A stretch of DNA of 64,000 nucleotides from Pseudarthrobacter chlorophenolicus (GCF_000962805.1 NZ_JZTW01000011.1:1-64000), one strand, 5' to 3'; positions 44,793 to 53,047 are shown, counted from the first letter of the stretch. The notes: generated by a model not told the origin, from the letters alone. Made by a program: numbers and translations.

Positions 44793-45851
44793 ATGTCGGT
44801 TCGTGTACAGGCATGGGGAATCATCGCCGCGGTCCTGGCGGACACCGATCCGTCGGGAGCCGCCGTCCGCCAGCGCCTCAGCAACAGCCTCGACGAGAAT
44901 CCGGGAGTGCCCGAGCGGGCGCTGCTGGAGTACCTGCTCGAGACCCGGCGCAGCGACGCCAACACCGAAGAGACACTCGAGAGCGCGCGGCAGATGCGCA
45001 TCGCTCCGAACTCCATGCCACCGAAGTTCGCGGAGCAGCTGGACGCCATCCGCAGCGTGTCCCGCATCAGCGCGCTCCTGGAGAACCAGATGCTGATGAC
45101 GGCGTTCCAGCCCATCTACGGACTGGCGGACAAGAGCGTGGTGGGAGTGGAGGCGCTCTCACGGTTCGTCAGCGATGACGGCGCCGCCGCCGAACTCTGG
45201 TTCGCAGAGGCAGCGGCTGTAGGTCTCGGCGCAAACCTTGAGTTCTCGGCGCTGGGTTCGGCTGCCGCCGCGGCCAGGGACCTGCCAACGGACCTGTACG
45301 TCTCGCTCAACATCTCGCCCACGTCCTGCCTGGACCCGCGGCTGCCGGAGCTGTTCGCGCACATCGACCTCCCCATCGACCGGGTGGTCCTTGAACTGAC
45401 CGAAACCATCCCGGACGAGGAGTATGCGCAGTTCATCGCCGCCATCAACCCGCTCCGGGACAAGGGCCTGCGGATCGCCATCGACGACACGCACTCCGGC
45501 GCCGGGGCGCTGAGCCGCATGGTGCACCTGCGGCCGGACTTCCTCAAAGTTGGCCGGGACGTCTTCGGCAACGTGGACAATGACGGCCTCCAGCGGGCAC
45601 TGACCACCTGCCTGGTGGACTTCACGGACCAGATCGGCACCACCCTGGTGGCGGAGGGCATCGAAACCGTAGGCGAGTTGAAGGTCCTGACGGAACTGGG
45701 CATCGACGCCGGGCAGGGATACTTGCTGGGCAGGCCCTCCGTCCGCCCGCAGGACTGGGCGTCCTGGAACACCCGCCAGGACGCTGACGGCCTCAACCGC
45801 CACCTGCCCGAGCCCGCCGGGCGCAGTCCGCAGGAGAATGAGCCCGCCTAG
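44793..45851 (+). CDS. EAL-domain c-di-GMP phosphodiesterase
   Basis: A 352-aa protein. The first ~100 residues form a helical region I do not recognise. An EAL domain follows: AFQPIYGLADKSVVGVEALSRF with EAL at 120-122, SLNISPTSC, VLELTETIPDEE, IAIDDTHSGAGA, DFLKVGRD, AEGIET and GQGYLLGRP. The metal- and substrate-binding residues appear intact, so it should cleave c-di-GMP. It has its own 164-bp leader but sits in line with the kinase and GGDEF-EAL genes. Confidence 0.9.
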   Translation: MSVRVQAWGIIAAVLADTDPSGAAVRQRLSNSLDENPGVPERALLEYLLETRRSDANTEETLESARQMRIAPNSMPPKFAEQLDAIRSVSRISALLENQMLMTAFQPIYGLADKSVVGVEALSRFVSDDGAAAELWFAEAAAVGLGANLEFSALGSAAAAARDLPTDLYVSLNISPTSCLDPRLPELFAHIDLPIDRVVLELTETIPDEEYAQFIAAINPLRDKGLRIAIDDTHSGAGALSRMVHLRPDFLKVGRDVFGNVDNDGLQRALTTCLVDFTDQIGTTLVAEGIETVGELKVLTELGIDAGQGYLLGRPSVRPQDWASWNTRQDADGLNRHLPEPAGRSPQENEPA

Positions 45852-45873
45852 ACCGTGCACGCCAGGGCACTAC

Positions 45874-46116
45874 TTATTCGGAGTGGCCCTGGTCCCTGCT
45901 CATCTGGCCTTCAGCCGGCGGCGTTTCCCCGGGCGGCACTCCGCCGCCGGGCTCGAGCCCGGTGATGTTCCCGTCGGTCGGATCGGGATTGGGTGAGTCC
46001 CCGGCTTCCCTGCTGCGCTGCTTCGCCAGGTCGTCCTGGGCAGCGCCGACATCATCAGTGCCTTTGCCTGGTTTGTCCGGGTTGGCAGGGTCATTCTCCG
46101 GATGGTAGGTGCTCAC
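45874..46116 (-). CDS. Small disordered hydrophilic protein
   Basis: An 80-aa protein rich in Pro, Gly, Asp, Asn and Gln ([20 protein letters not shown] at the start), with no predicted fold. The GTG at 46116 follows GAAGGA closely; a longer ATG reading would run through the upstream promoter. It is divergent from another acidic disordered protein (46242), a pattern seen for stress hydrophilins. Function unknown. Confidence 0.55.
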   Translation of the reverse strand: MSTYHPENDPANPDKPGKGTDDVGAAQDDLAKQRSREAGDSPNPDPTDGNITGLEPGGGVPPGETPPAEGQMSRDQGHSE

Positions 46117-46169
46117 GGTCCTTCGTCCTTCCGTTCGGGCTGCGGTCCGATTCCCCAGCTCTGGACTAA

Positions 46170-46187
46170 TTGTAAGCATGCTGATAA
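46170..46187. promoter_or_regulatory. AT-rich GTAAGCATGC motif between two hydrophilin-like genes
   Basis: TTGTAAGCATGCTGATAA contains the palindromic core GCATGC and stands out from the GC-rich background. It lies between the divergent small-protein genes and 55 bp before the ATG at 46242. A related string is at 39838-39853. It may be a stress promoter element; this is inference. Confidence 0.35.
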
Positions 46188-46241
46188 TTCTGGAGGTAGG
46201 GCCGGTCGGGCGTCCGGCACGCGAAGACACGAGGAGTCATC

Positions 46242-46694
46242 ATGGGCATCGGCGACAGCATTGGCAAGGCAGCAGAGAACGCGATGGAGGATCTGGCCGG
46301 AACATCGGACCCCACGGAAAAGATGGATGTTCCTGACCCTGCGGACCCCAACGATGATGTGGAGGTCCACTCCTCCCTGAGCGAAGGTTCCAACGCCATG
46401 GAAGCGGAAAAGCAAAAGGCACCCGGGCTCAAGACCGGCGCGGCGCCGGCTCCCGTGTCGAACAGCCCACTGGGCGGGGACGCCGGGGGAACGGACAGCG
46501 AGCAGTCCGGGCCGGGTACCGCGAGCGACGACGACGGGCGGGCCGGTGACGCCACGGCACCATCGGGAGCGGCTGGCGCCGCGGGCGGCAAGGTTGCGGG
46601 TCCGGGCGGGCTTCCGGAGGGCGACCCCGACGAACTGCGGGCCGATCCCTCTGAGGGAAGCCAGGATCCGTCCACGACAACTGGCCGGAGTTAG
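46242..46694 (+). CDS. Acidic disordered protein with a CsbD-like start
   Basis: A 150-aa protein. The first 20 residues (MGIGDSIGKAAENAMEDLAG) resemble the amphipathic start of CsbD-type stress proteins. The remainder is a Gly/Asp/Ala/Pro-rich acidic tail with no hydrophobic core. It is probably a stress-related hydrophilin (inference from composition and neighbours). Confidence 0.6.
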   Translation: MGIGDSIGKAAENAMEDLAGTSDPTEKMDVPDPADPNDDVEVHSSLSEGSNAMEAEKQKAPGLKTGAAPAPVSNSPLGGDAGGTDSEQSGPGTASDDDGRAGDATAPSGAAGAAGGKVAGPGGLPEGDPDELRADPSEGSQDPSTTTGRS

Positions 46695-46702
46695 CGGTAC
46701 AC

Positions 46703-47533
46703 CTAGATGTTCGGGTTTTCGGCAGCACCGGCCGGGCCCGGCCACTCGCCACGTTCCTCGAGCACCTGGCGCAGCAAGTCTGCACGGTCGGTCACGATGC
46801 CTGCCACGCCGAGGTCCAGGAGCCGGCGCATCTCGGCGGGGTCGTTGATGGTCCAGACGTGGACCACCAGCACCAGGGACTCTGCGCGCCGCAGGAAACC
46901 GGACGTCACCACCGGCACCGCGCCGTAGCGCACGGGCACCTGCAGCGCGTGCACGTCCCGCAGGACCCAGCGCATCAGCCAGCGGAACGCCGGGCCGGGC
47001 ACCACCGGTCCGAGCAGCGTGAACAGGGCGTTGGATACGACGCCCGCTGACGCGGCAACCGGCCGGGTGAGCTGCTTCAGCACGGCCCGCCGCCGCCGGT
47101 CCGAGAAGCTGGCGATGAGTACGCGGTCGTGGACGCCGTGGCGTTCGATGGCTTCGACGGTGCTGCGGACCGAGCCCCAGTCCTTGACGTCCAGGTTCAG
47201 ACGGGCGTTCGGCAGGGCGGTGACGAGTTCTTCGAAAGTCGGAATCGGCTCACGTCGGCCGATCCGGGCACCGGCAACATCCCGCGCGGGCAGCTCGGCA
47301 ACGCGGCCGCTGCCGTCCGTCACGCGGTCCAGGGTGCCGTCGTGGAAAAGGAGGAGCACGCCGTCGGACGTGGTGTGGACGTCGGTTTCGAGGTAGCGGC
47401 AGCCCAGCTCGGCAGCTGCGCGGAACGCTGCCATCGAGTTCTCCAGGCCGTCCACGGAAAACCCGCGGTGCGCCATGGCGATGGGAAGCGGGGCGCCATC
47501 GGCCCCGGGGTGGTGGAAGAACGGCAGGCTCAC
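46703..47533 (-). CDS. Glycerophosphodiester phosphodiesterase
   Basis: A 276-aa GDPD enzyme that releases glycerol 3-phosphate from glycerophosphodiesters. Catalytic blocks are AMAHRGFSVDGLENSMAAF (HR and EN), YLETDVHTTSDGVLLLFHD (E-D and HD) and LNLDVKDWGSV. There is no signal peptide, so it is cytoplasmic. The start is a GTG at 47533. It overlaps nothing and is followed by the convergent acidic protein gene. Confidence 0.92.
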   Translation of the reverse strand: MSLPFFHHPGADGAPLPIAMAHRGFSVDGLENSMAAFRAAAELGCRYLETDVHTTSDGVLLLFHDGTLDRVTDGSGRVAELPARDVAGARIGRREPIPTFEELVTALPNARLNLDVKDWGSVRSTVEAIERHGVHDRVLIASFSDRRRRAVLKQLTRPVAASAGVVSNALFTLLGPVVPGPAFRWLMRWVLRDVHALQVPVRYGAVPVVTSGFLRRAESLVLVVHVWTINDPAEMRRLLDLGVAGIVTDRADLLRQVLEERGEWPGPAGAAENPNI

Positions 47534-47579
47534 AGTGTGAGCGTACCGGAGCCGGCGCGCCCGTCAGGGGCGGGTGGGG

Positions 47580-47828
47580 TCAGTCCCCGTAAGGGAAGAT
47601 TTCCACGCCGTCGCCGCAGTGAAGCAGTGTCCGGCCGCGGCCGCCGTCGAGGTGCACCCACACAGCCGAGTGGTCGGCGGTGATGGCGTCCACCACGCCT
47701 GCCGCGTCAAATCCCGGCGAGAGCTGGACGCGGACGCGGTCCCCCTGCCGGAGCTTCTTCCAGTGCGGCGCTGGCGTTGCCCTGCGCAGCGGTATGTCAG
47801 CGGTCTGGTGCTTTGCGCTTCGTGCCAT
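47580..47828 (-). CDS. Small basic SH3-like hypothetical protein
   Basis: An 82-aa protein. The second half (LRQGDRVRVQLSPGFDAAGV, then VWVHLDGGRGRTLLHCGDGV) looks like a small beta-barrel (SH3/KOW-like). The ATG at 47828 follows AAGGGGAC. I do not know a named family. Its role may be nucleic-acid binding, but nothing proves it. Confidence 0.6.
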   Translation of the reverse strand: MARSAKHQTADIPLRRATPAPHWKKLRQGDRVRVQLSPGFDAAGVVDAITADHSAVWVHLDGGRGRTLLHCGDGVEIFPYGD

Positions 47829-47945
47829 GTTCGTCCCCTTAGCCGGCGGGAGAGGTGCCTGCTCTCCGGCTTTCACGCTACGGACTGAAGGTGAACGGCA
47901 AGTGAGCGCAACCTGTGAATACGGCGCCAGCCGGGACTACCGGCG

Positions 47946-48764
47946 TCAGGAGTGCGGTACCCCCAGGGAAGCGAGGCGTTCCTCAAGGACCTGGGCCACG
48001 CCGTCGTCGTCAAAATACGGCGCCTGCTGCCCTGCCGCGCGGATGGCCTCGGGGTGGCCGCTGGCCATGGCGTACCCGTGGCCCGCCCAGCGGAGCATCT
48101 CGATGTCGTTGGGCATGTCGCCGAACGCCACCACGTCCGCGGCGCCGATTCCCAGCGCGGCGGCGTACTCAGCGAGGGTGACGGCCTTGTTGACGCCGGG
48201 CAGGGACAGTTCGAGCATGGCGACGCCGGGCGAAGAGTGCGTTGCGGAGGCAAGGTGTCCGACGGCGGGCGCCACCTCAGCGAGGAAGTCATCGGGGGTG
48301 CCGTCGCGGACGATGGCGAGGAACTTCACGACGGCGTCGTCCGCCGTGAGCGTTTCGCGCAGCGGCGCCGGGGTGAACTGGGCCAGCAGTTCGCTGGATT
48401 CGTTCTCGATGAAGCCAGGCTCAAGATGGAAACCGGTGAGGGTTTCGGCGGCGAACAGCGCGGCGGGGCGAAGGTCCTTGATGATGCGGCGGATTTCCAG
48501 GACGGCATCGATGGCCAGGGTGCGGGCGGACACCAGGCGGCCGGCTTCCAGGTCCCAGACCACGGCGCCGTTGGAGCAGATCACGCGGCCCGTGTGGCCC
48601 AGCTGTTCCTCAAGCGGGTGGAGCCAGCGCGGCGGCCGGCCGGTGACGAAGACGAGCTCGACGCCGGCATCACGGCAGGCGTGGAAGGCCCGGATGGTGC
48701 GGGGGCTGATTTTCCCGTCGTGCCCGAGGATCGTTCCGTCTATATCGCTTGCCACCAACCGCAT
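47946..48764 (-). CDS. HAD-superfamily hydrolase (Cof type)
   Basis: A 272-aa phosphatase. Motif I is VASDIDGTILGHD (catalytic Asp pair), motif II VFVTGRPPRW, motif III a Lys in NKAVTLAEYAA, and motif IV VVAFGDMPNDIEML. A C2-type cap fills the middle. Cof-type enzymes dephosphorylate sugar phosphates or cofactors such as pyridoxal phosphate; specificity is unknown here. Confidence 0.92.
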   Translation of the reverse strand: MRLVASDIDGTILGHDGKISPRTIRAFHACRDAGVELVFVTGRPPRWLHPLEEQLGHTGRVICSNGAVVWDLEAGRLVSARTLAIDAVLEIRRIIKDLRPAALFAAETLTGFHLEPGFIENESSELLAQFTPAPLRETLTADDAVVKFLAIVRDGTPDDFLAEVAPAVGHLASATHSSPGVAMLELSLPGVNKAVTLAEYAAALGIGAADVVAFGDMPNDIEMLRWAGHGYAMASGHPEAIRAAGQQAPYFDDDGVAQVLEERLASLGVPHS

Positions 48765-49044
48765 CCTGCAAGTCTACGTGGGTTGCCGGGAGGCGCCTGC
48801 GCGGGGGCTCCGCCGGGAAGGTCCGATGGTTCCCCTACTACCGGCCCGTAGCGTAGCGGCGCGTTTTCGGCTGGGGGCATACTGGAAGCGCCGCCTACGG
48901 TGAACGACGCACCCTTTGCCGTGTGCGGCCCAGTCACCGGCGGACCCGGGAGCCCGGCCGGCATCCGGCGAAGGTGGGACCCGTGTTCCCGCGCTGCGCA
49001 TCCCTTGAGGAAACAAAAGGTCTCAGAGGGGCAGAAGATCAACG

Positions 49045-49578
49045 ATGAACCGCACCAAAAATGGGGTACTTTCCACCGCCGCAGCACTGCTTGCGCTGGG
49101 GCTCGCCCCGGGGACTGCCGTGGCACACGGCGGATCCGGGCACGGAGGGTCAGACAAGGGTGATGACTGGCGGAATAACGACGACCAGCGCCGGCTGGTC
49201 AGGGTACTGCGCCACGTCACGGACGATTACCGCTGGCTGGAGAACGCCGAGGCGGACGGCTACAAGAAGATCACCGAGTGCATCGACATGCCAGGCGTGG
49301 GGGCGATGGGATTCCACTACGCCAAGCAGGAGCTGATCGATGACAAGACCCAGGCCCGCAAGCCCGAAGTCCTCGTCTACATGCCGGACCGGAACGGGCG
49401 GTACCGGCTGGTGGCCGCCGAGTTTATTTCAACCGCGAAAAATCGGCCCTCGATTGCCGGGCTGAAGTTCGAAGACGGGCCGTTCCCCGGTTCCTTCGCA
49501 CTCCACGCCTGGGTATGGCGGGACAACCCGGACGGCATGTTCGCGGCGTTCAACCCGGACCTGAGCTGCCCGAAGTAG
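49045..49578 (+). CDS. Secreted protein of unknown function
   Basis: A 177-aa protein. A signal peptide covers residues 1-27 (LSTAAALLALGLAPGTAVAH). A His/Gly/Asp-rich linker (HGGSGHGGSDKGDD) follows, then a compact domain of about 130 residues with two cysteines far apart (TECIDMPGVGAMGFHYAKQE, and a final LSCPK). A disulfide between them is possible. The conserved-looking GAMGFHYAKQELID segment recurs in exported actinobacterial hypothetical proteins as I recall. Function unknown. About 280 bp without a gene precede it. Confidence 0.7.
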   Translation: MNRTKNGVLSTAAALLALGLAPGTAVAHGGSGHGGSDKGDDWRNNDDQRRLVRVLRHVTDDYRWLENAEADGYKKITECIDMPGVGAMGFHYAKQELIDDKTQARKPEVLVYMPDRNGRYRLVAAEFISTAKNRPSIAGLKFEDGPFPGSFALHAWVWRDNPDGMFAAFNPDLSCPK

Positions 49579-49605
49579 CCAGCTGACGCAACGCCTGCTG
49601 GACCT

Positions 49606-49640
49606 GGGCGCCCGCGGACTGGTCAGTGCCGCGGGCGCCC
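49606..49640. terminator. Long stem-loop between secreted protein and ars operon
   Basis: GGGCGCCCGCGG (49606-49617) pairs with CCGCGGGCGCCC (49629-49640). The loop can extend pairing through ACTG/CAGT. The right arm lies inside the last codons of the FAD oxidoreductase gene, so it could terminate both convergent units. Confidence 0.65.
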
Positions 49641-51017
49641 TCCAAGTCCAATCGACACAGGGGCAGTTTCGCCGGAGCGGCCGTGCTGCAGGCCTGTTGC
49701 GAAGCCGATCGTCACCGGGGCGGGCTCCGGGGTTCCGCAGCAGGATTCCGCGATTACTGCGCCGTCGTCCGGGATGCTGGTGGAGCAGACGCCGGTTTCG
49801 GGCAGTTTGAGTTCGACGGCGTCCGCAGCTTCGGCGTCTCCGGCCAGGGCGGCAGCGATGGAGCGGACCTGTTCGTACCCGGTGGCCATCAGGAAGGTGG
49901 GTGCCCGGCCGTAGGACTTCATCCCGGCAAGGTAAAAGTCCTTTTCCGGCTGGGCGAGGACTTTGGCACCGTGGGCGGGCACGGTTCCGCAGCTGTGGAA
50001 GTCCGGATCGATCAGCGGGCCGAGGGCCTTCGGCGCTTCCACGGCCGGGTCGAGGTCCAGGCGGAGCTCGGACAGGATGGACAGGTCCGGCCTGAACCCG
50101 GTGGCCGGAATGACCCGGTCCACCTCCACACTGCGGCCGTCGGCGGCGTGCACAGTCACGGCACCACCCTGCACGTCGAGGGACACGGTGTGGAAGCCCG
50201 TCAGCAGCTGCACGGCTCCGCTCTCAACGGCGGTGCGGAGCCTGGCCCCGAGCTGGCCGCGGGCGGGCAATTGGTCGGCGTCGCCGCCGCCGTAGGCCCG
50301 GGCCGGGGTGGCGGCGCGGATGGCCCACAGGACCTCGGTGCCGGGGTTGGCCCGGGACACGCGCGCCAGGTCCAGCACCATGTTGGCGGCCGAATGGCCC
50401 GAACCGACCACCAAGGTGCGGCGTCCGGCGAAGCCACCGGCGGCAACGTCCGGCAGCGGACCGGTGACCAGCCCGGCGGCACGCGCCTCGGCCTCACCCG
50501 GCACGGCCAGCCCGGAGGATCCCAGCGGCGCCGGGCTGCTCCAGGTACCGGACGTATCGATCACGGCGCGGGCCGGCACCTCGGTGACCTGGCCGCCGTC
50601 GTGCTCTATGCGCAGGAGGAACGGGGCACTGTCCCGGCCCTGGCTGCTGCCCTTGTCCATGCCCTGCCGGGTGACGGCGACAACCCGGGAGCCGGTCCGG
50701 ATCCGGTCCTTCAGTTCCGGTGTGGCGGCCAGCGGCTCCAAATACTCGGACACGATCTGGGAGCCGTACGGCAGCGCGGTGGGCCGCGGCGCTTCCCAGC
50801 CGTTGCGCTCGAGCAGCCGCACCGAGGCGGCGTCGAGGTTGTACTTCCAAGTGGAGAAGACCCGGACGTGCCCCCATTGCCGGATGGCGGCGCCCACGGT
50901 GGAGCCGGCCTCGAAGACCAGCGGTTCCAGGCCGCGTTCCAGCAGGTGCGCGGCCGCGGCCAGGCCCACGGGTCCGGCGCCGATCACGGCTACCGGCAGG
51001 GATTCCGGTGATGTCAT
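49623..51017 (-). CDS. FAD/NAD(P)-dependent oxidoreductase of the ars operon (ArsO-like)
   Basis: A 464-aa flavin monooxygenase-like protein. Two dinucleotide folds are seen: VAVIGAGPVGLAAAAHLLERG (FAD) and RTLVVGSGHSAANMVLDLA (NADPH). A third conserved block is VIPATGFRPDLSIL. The last ~50 residues form a Cys-rich tail (TGVCSTS, then ESCCGTPEP) that may bind metal or arsenic. The ATG at 51017 follows AAAGG and is preferred. It is the last of four ars genes. ArsO-type flavoproteins are linked to arsenic resistance by location; the reaction is unproven. Confidence 0.82.
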   Translation of the reverse strand: MTSPESLPVAVIGAGPVGLAAAAHLLERGLEPLVFEAGSTVGAAIRQWGHVRVFSTWKYNLDAASVRLLERNGWEAPRPTALPYGSQIVSEYLEPLAATPELKDRIRTGSRVVAVTRQGMDKGSSQGRDSAPFLLRIEHDGGQVTEVPARAVIDTSGTWSSPAPLGSSGLAVPGEAEARAAGLVTGPLPDVAAGGFAGRRTLVVGSGHSAANMVLDLARVSRANPGTEVLWAIRAATPARAYGGGDADQLPARGQLGARLRTAVESGAVQLLTGFHTVSLDVQGGAVTVHAADGRSVEVDRVIPATGFRPDLSILSELRLDLDPAVEAPKALGPLIDPDFHSCGTVPAHGAKVLAQPEKDFYLAGMKSYGRAPTFLMATGYEQVRSIAAALAGDAEAADAVELKLPETGVCSTSIPDDGAVIAESCCGTPEPAPVTIGFATGLQHGRSGETAPVSIGLGGRPRH

Positions 51018-51029
51018 GGTGTGCACCTT

Positions 51030-51440
51030 TCAGCTCTGCGCAGGGATAAGGGAGGCGATCAGGGCTTCGACGCGGCCCTTGATCTCGTCGCGGATGGGCC
51101 GGACTGAGTCCACACCCTTGCCGGCGGGATCCTCCAGGACCCAGTCCTCGTAGCGCTTGCCCGGGAAGTAGGGGCACTCGTCGCCGCAGCCCATGGTGAT
51201 GACGACGTCGGAGTCCTTGACCGCCTCGGTGGTGAGGACCTTGGGGATCTCCGCGGACATGTCGATGCCCACCTCGGACATGGCCTCCACGGCGGCCGGG
51301 TTCACCTTCTCCGCAGGCTGCGACCCGGCGGAGCGGACCTCGACGGCGCCCCGGGAGAGGCTGGTGAGGAACGCGGCGGCCATCTGGGAGCGGCCCGCAT
51401 TGTGCACGCAGACAAACAGGACGGAGGGCTTCTGGCTCAT
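51030..51440 (-). CDS. arsC: Arsenate reductase, low-molecular-weight phosphatase type
   Basis: A 136-aa protein. The P-loop is FVCVHNAGRSQMA with catalytic Cys in CX5R. TMGCGDECPYFPG holds two more cysteines, and LEDPAGK carries the acid Asp. This is the actinobacterial/Corynebacterium pattern, thought to use mycothiol or mycoredoxin for reduction. It reduces arsenate to arsenite in the cytoplasm. Its start overlaps the aquaporin stop (ATGA). Confidence 0.93.
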   Translation of the reverse strand: MSQKPSVLFVCVHNAGRSQMAAAFLTSLSRGAVEVRSAGSQPAEKVNPAAVEAMSEVGIDMSAEIPKVLTTEAVKDSDVVITMGCGDECPYFPGKRYEDWVLEDPAGKGVDSVRPIRDEIKGRVEALIASLIPAQS

Positions 51441-52138
51441 GAGTGCACCTTTCGGTCAGCCGGAACGACGGCGGGAGTTGCAGTGGGTGGGTAAAGGAAC
51501 CGGACCAGGACGTACCCGGCGGCGCCGCCCAGCAGCTGGGCGAGGATGAAGGCGGGGGCCGACGGCGGCGCGATGCCGGCGAAGGTGTCCGTGACGGTCC
51601 GGGCGATGGTCACGGCCGGGTTGGCGAAGCTGGTGGAGCTGGTGAACCAGTACGCGGCAGTGATGTACCCGCCGACGGCGAACGCCACCCGGTCCGCCCG
51701 GCCGGAGCGGACGCTGCCGAAGATGACCACCAGCAGCCCAACCGTGGCGATCACCTCGCCCAGCCAGAGCGCGGGACCGGTGCGGACGTGCGATGAAACT
51801 GTCACCGCGTCCAGCCCGAACATCAGGTTCGCCGCCACAGTGCCGGTCAGCCCGCCCAGGACCTGGGCCCCGGCCAGGCCTGCCGCCGTGCGGGTATCGA
51901 TCATGCCCAGCGCCCGCTCCACCAGGGTGACCACGGGATTGAACGACGCCGACACCGGCTGCAGTGCCACGATCAGCGCCACCAGCGCGGCACCCGTGGC
52001 GAGGCTGTTCTGCAGAAGCTGCAGGCCGGCGTCGTCCGGGGACAGCCTGGAAGCCATGACGCCGGAGCCAACGACGGCCATCAGCAGGAAGGCGGTGCCC
52101 ACGAACTCGGCCAGGGCCCGCCGGGGAAGGACGCTCAC
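51437..52138 (-). CDS. MIP/aquaporin family channel, AqpS-like
   Basis: A 233-aa six-helix channel. The two half-helix motifs are SFNPVVTLVERA (NPV in place of NPA) and FANPAVTIARTVTD (NPA followed by the conserved Arg). It sits between arsR and arsC with overlaps on both sides. In Sinorhizobium meliloti AqpS in the same setting lets arsenite leave the cell; the same job is likely because no ArsB or Acr3 pump is encoded in this operon. Confidence 0.85.
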   Translation of the reverse strand: MSVLPRRALAEFVGTAFLLMAVVGSGVMASRLSPDDAGLQLLQNSLATGAALVALIVALQPVSASFNPVVTLVERALGMIDTRTAAGLAGAQVLGGLTGTVAANLMFGLDAVTVSSHVRTGPALWLGEVIATVGLLVVIFGSVRSGRADRVAFAVGGYITAAYWFTSSTSFANPAVTIARTVTDTFAGIAPPSAPAFILAQLLGGAAGYVLVRFLYPPTATPAVVPADRKVHS

Positions 52139-52485
52139 TGCGCCTGTCCTCCGATCAGCGCGGCCAGGTTCTGCAGGGCCTCGGCGCGGGCGCGGTAGTA
52201 GACCCAGACGCCGCGCTTTTCCCGGTCCAGCAGGCCGGCCTCATGGAGGATTTTCAGGTGGTGGCTGATAGTGGGCTGGGATAGCTCGAAAGCATCGTTC
52301 AAGTCGCAGACGCAGGCTTCCCCGCCCTCATGCGAGGCCACGATGGACATGAGGCGCAGCCGGACGGGATCCGCGAGCGCCTTCAACAGCGGCGCAATTC
52401 CCTCGGCTTCTGACTCGGATAATGGCTGCCGGGCCAACGGCGAACAGCAGGCGGCGGCTTCGACCGGGGTCAGCTCCAGAGACAT
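52135..52485 (-). CDS. arsR: ArsR family repressor
   Basis: A 116-aa winged-helix repressor. A metalloid-site candidate is the N-terminal Cys pair in EAAACCSPLA and EACVCDLNDAF in the alpha-3 region; SQPTISHHLKILHEAGLL is the recognition helix. The ATG at 52485 fits the family N-terminus and lies inside the large palindrome, with no Shine-Dalgarno. It is the first gene of the operon and overlaps the aquaporin gene by 4 bp. Confidence 0.92.
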   Translation of the reverse strand: MSLELTPVEAAACCSPLARQPLSESEAEGIAPLLKALADPVRLRLMSIVASHEGGEACVCDLNDAFELSQPTISHHLKILHEAGLLDREKRGVWVYYRARAEALQNLAALIGGQAQ

Positions 52486-52518
52486 AGACACATGTAAATA
52501 TTTACATGTGTCTATGTC
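52481..52518. promoter_or_regulatory. Perfect 38-bp palindrome, ars operator
   Basis: Each half reads GACATAGACACATGTAAAT with no mismatch. The AT-rich centre (ATGTAAATATTTACAT) resembles ArsR/SmtB-type sites. On the minus strand TTGCGC (52526-52521), 16 bp and TAAATA (52504-52499) give a promoter within it, ending 13 bp before the arsR ATG, which is itself inside the palindrome. Repressor binding would cover promoter and start codon. Confidence 0.85.
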
Positions 52519-52586
52519 TTGCGCAAGAGTGCCCGGTCGCAGCCGCCGGGGGCGCATTGTCGGTATTCGGCGCTACACTGAACTTA

Positions 52587-52602
52587 TCGAACATATTTTC
52601 GA
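52587..52602 (+). promoter_or_regulatory. LexA (SOS) box upstream of umuDC
   Basis: TCGAACATATTTTCGA matches the actinobacterial and Gram-positive SOS consensus TCGAAC-N4-GTTCGA with one mismatch. It ends 13 bp before the umuD-like GTG. It implies damage induction of the pair. Confidence 0.85.
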
Positions 52603-52615
52603 ATAAGGGTGTGTT

Positions 52616-53047
52616 GTGGGCGTTATTGTCGGGCCTCGCGTGATAGATGCAGGCGCGTCGCTGTTCTCGGTGTTGATCTCCCCCGTTGCAGTCGCGGCCG
52701 GCTTTCCCTCGCCGGCACAGGACTACTTCGACGGGCGGATAGACCTGAACGCGCATCTGATCAAGGACATCACCAGCACTTTTGTTGTTCGGGTCACCGG
52801 CAACTCCATGGAAGGCGCCGGTATCAGCGACGGCGACGAGCTGATCGTCAACCGCGCACTGGAACCCAAGGACGGCTCCGTGGTGATTGCCGTACTTGAC
52901 GGCGAACTCACCGTAAAGCGCCTCCGCATCACGGCCCGCGGAGTCGTCCTGCAGGCGGAAAATCCCCGCTACCCGGACATTAAGGTGCCGGCACTTTCGG
53001 ACCTGACCATCTGGGGCGTCGCCACCAGGTGCCTGCACCATGTGTGA
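52616..53047 (+). CDS. umuD: UmuD-like S24 self-cleaving peptidase
   Basis: A 143-aa LexA/UmuD family protein. The cleavage site is VAVAAGFPSPAQDY (Ala28-Gly29). The catalytic serine is Ser64 in TGNSMEGAGI and the lysine is Lys101 in GELTVKRL. It has no DNA-binding domain. The GTG at 52616 follows AAGGG at 52605-52609. Its stop overlaps the umuC-like start (GTGTGA). After RecA-assisted cleavage it should activate the polymerase encoded next. Confidence 0.93.
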   Translation: MGVIVGPRVIDAGASLFSVLISPVAVAAGFPSPAQDYFDGRIDLNAHLIKDITSTFVVRVTGNSMEGAGISDGDELIVNRALEPKDGSVVIAVLDGELTVKRLRITARGVVLQAENPRYPDIKVPALSDLTIWGVATRCLHHV

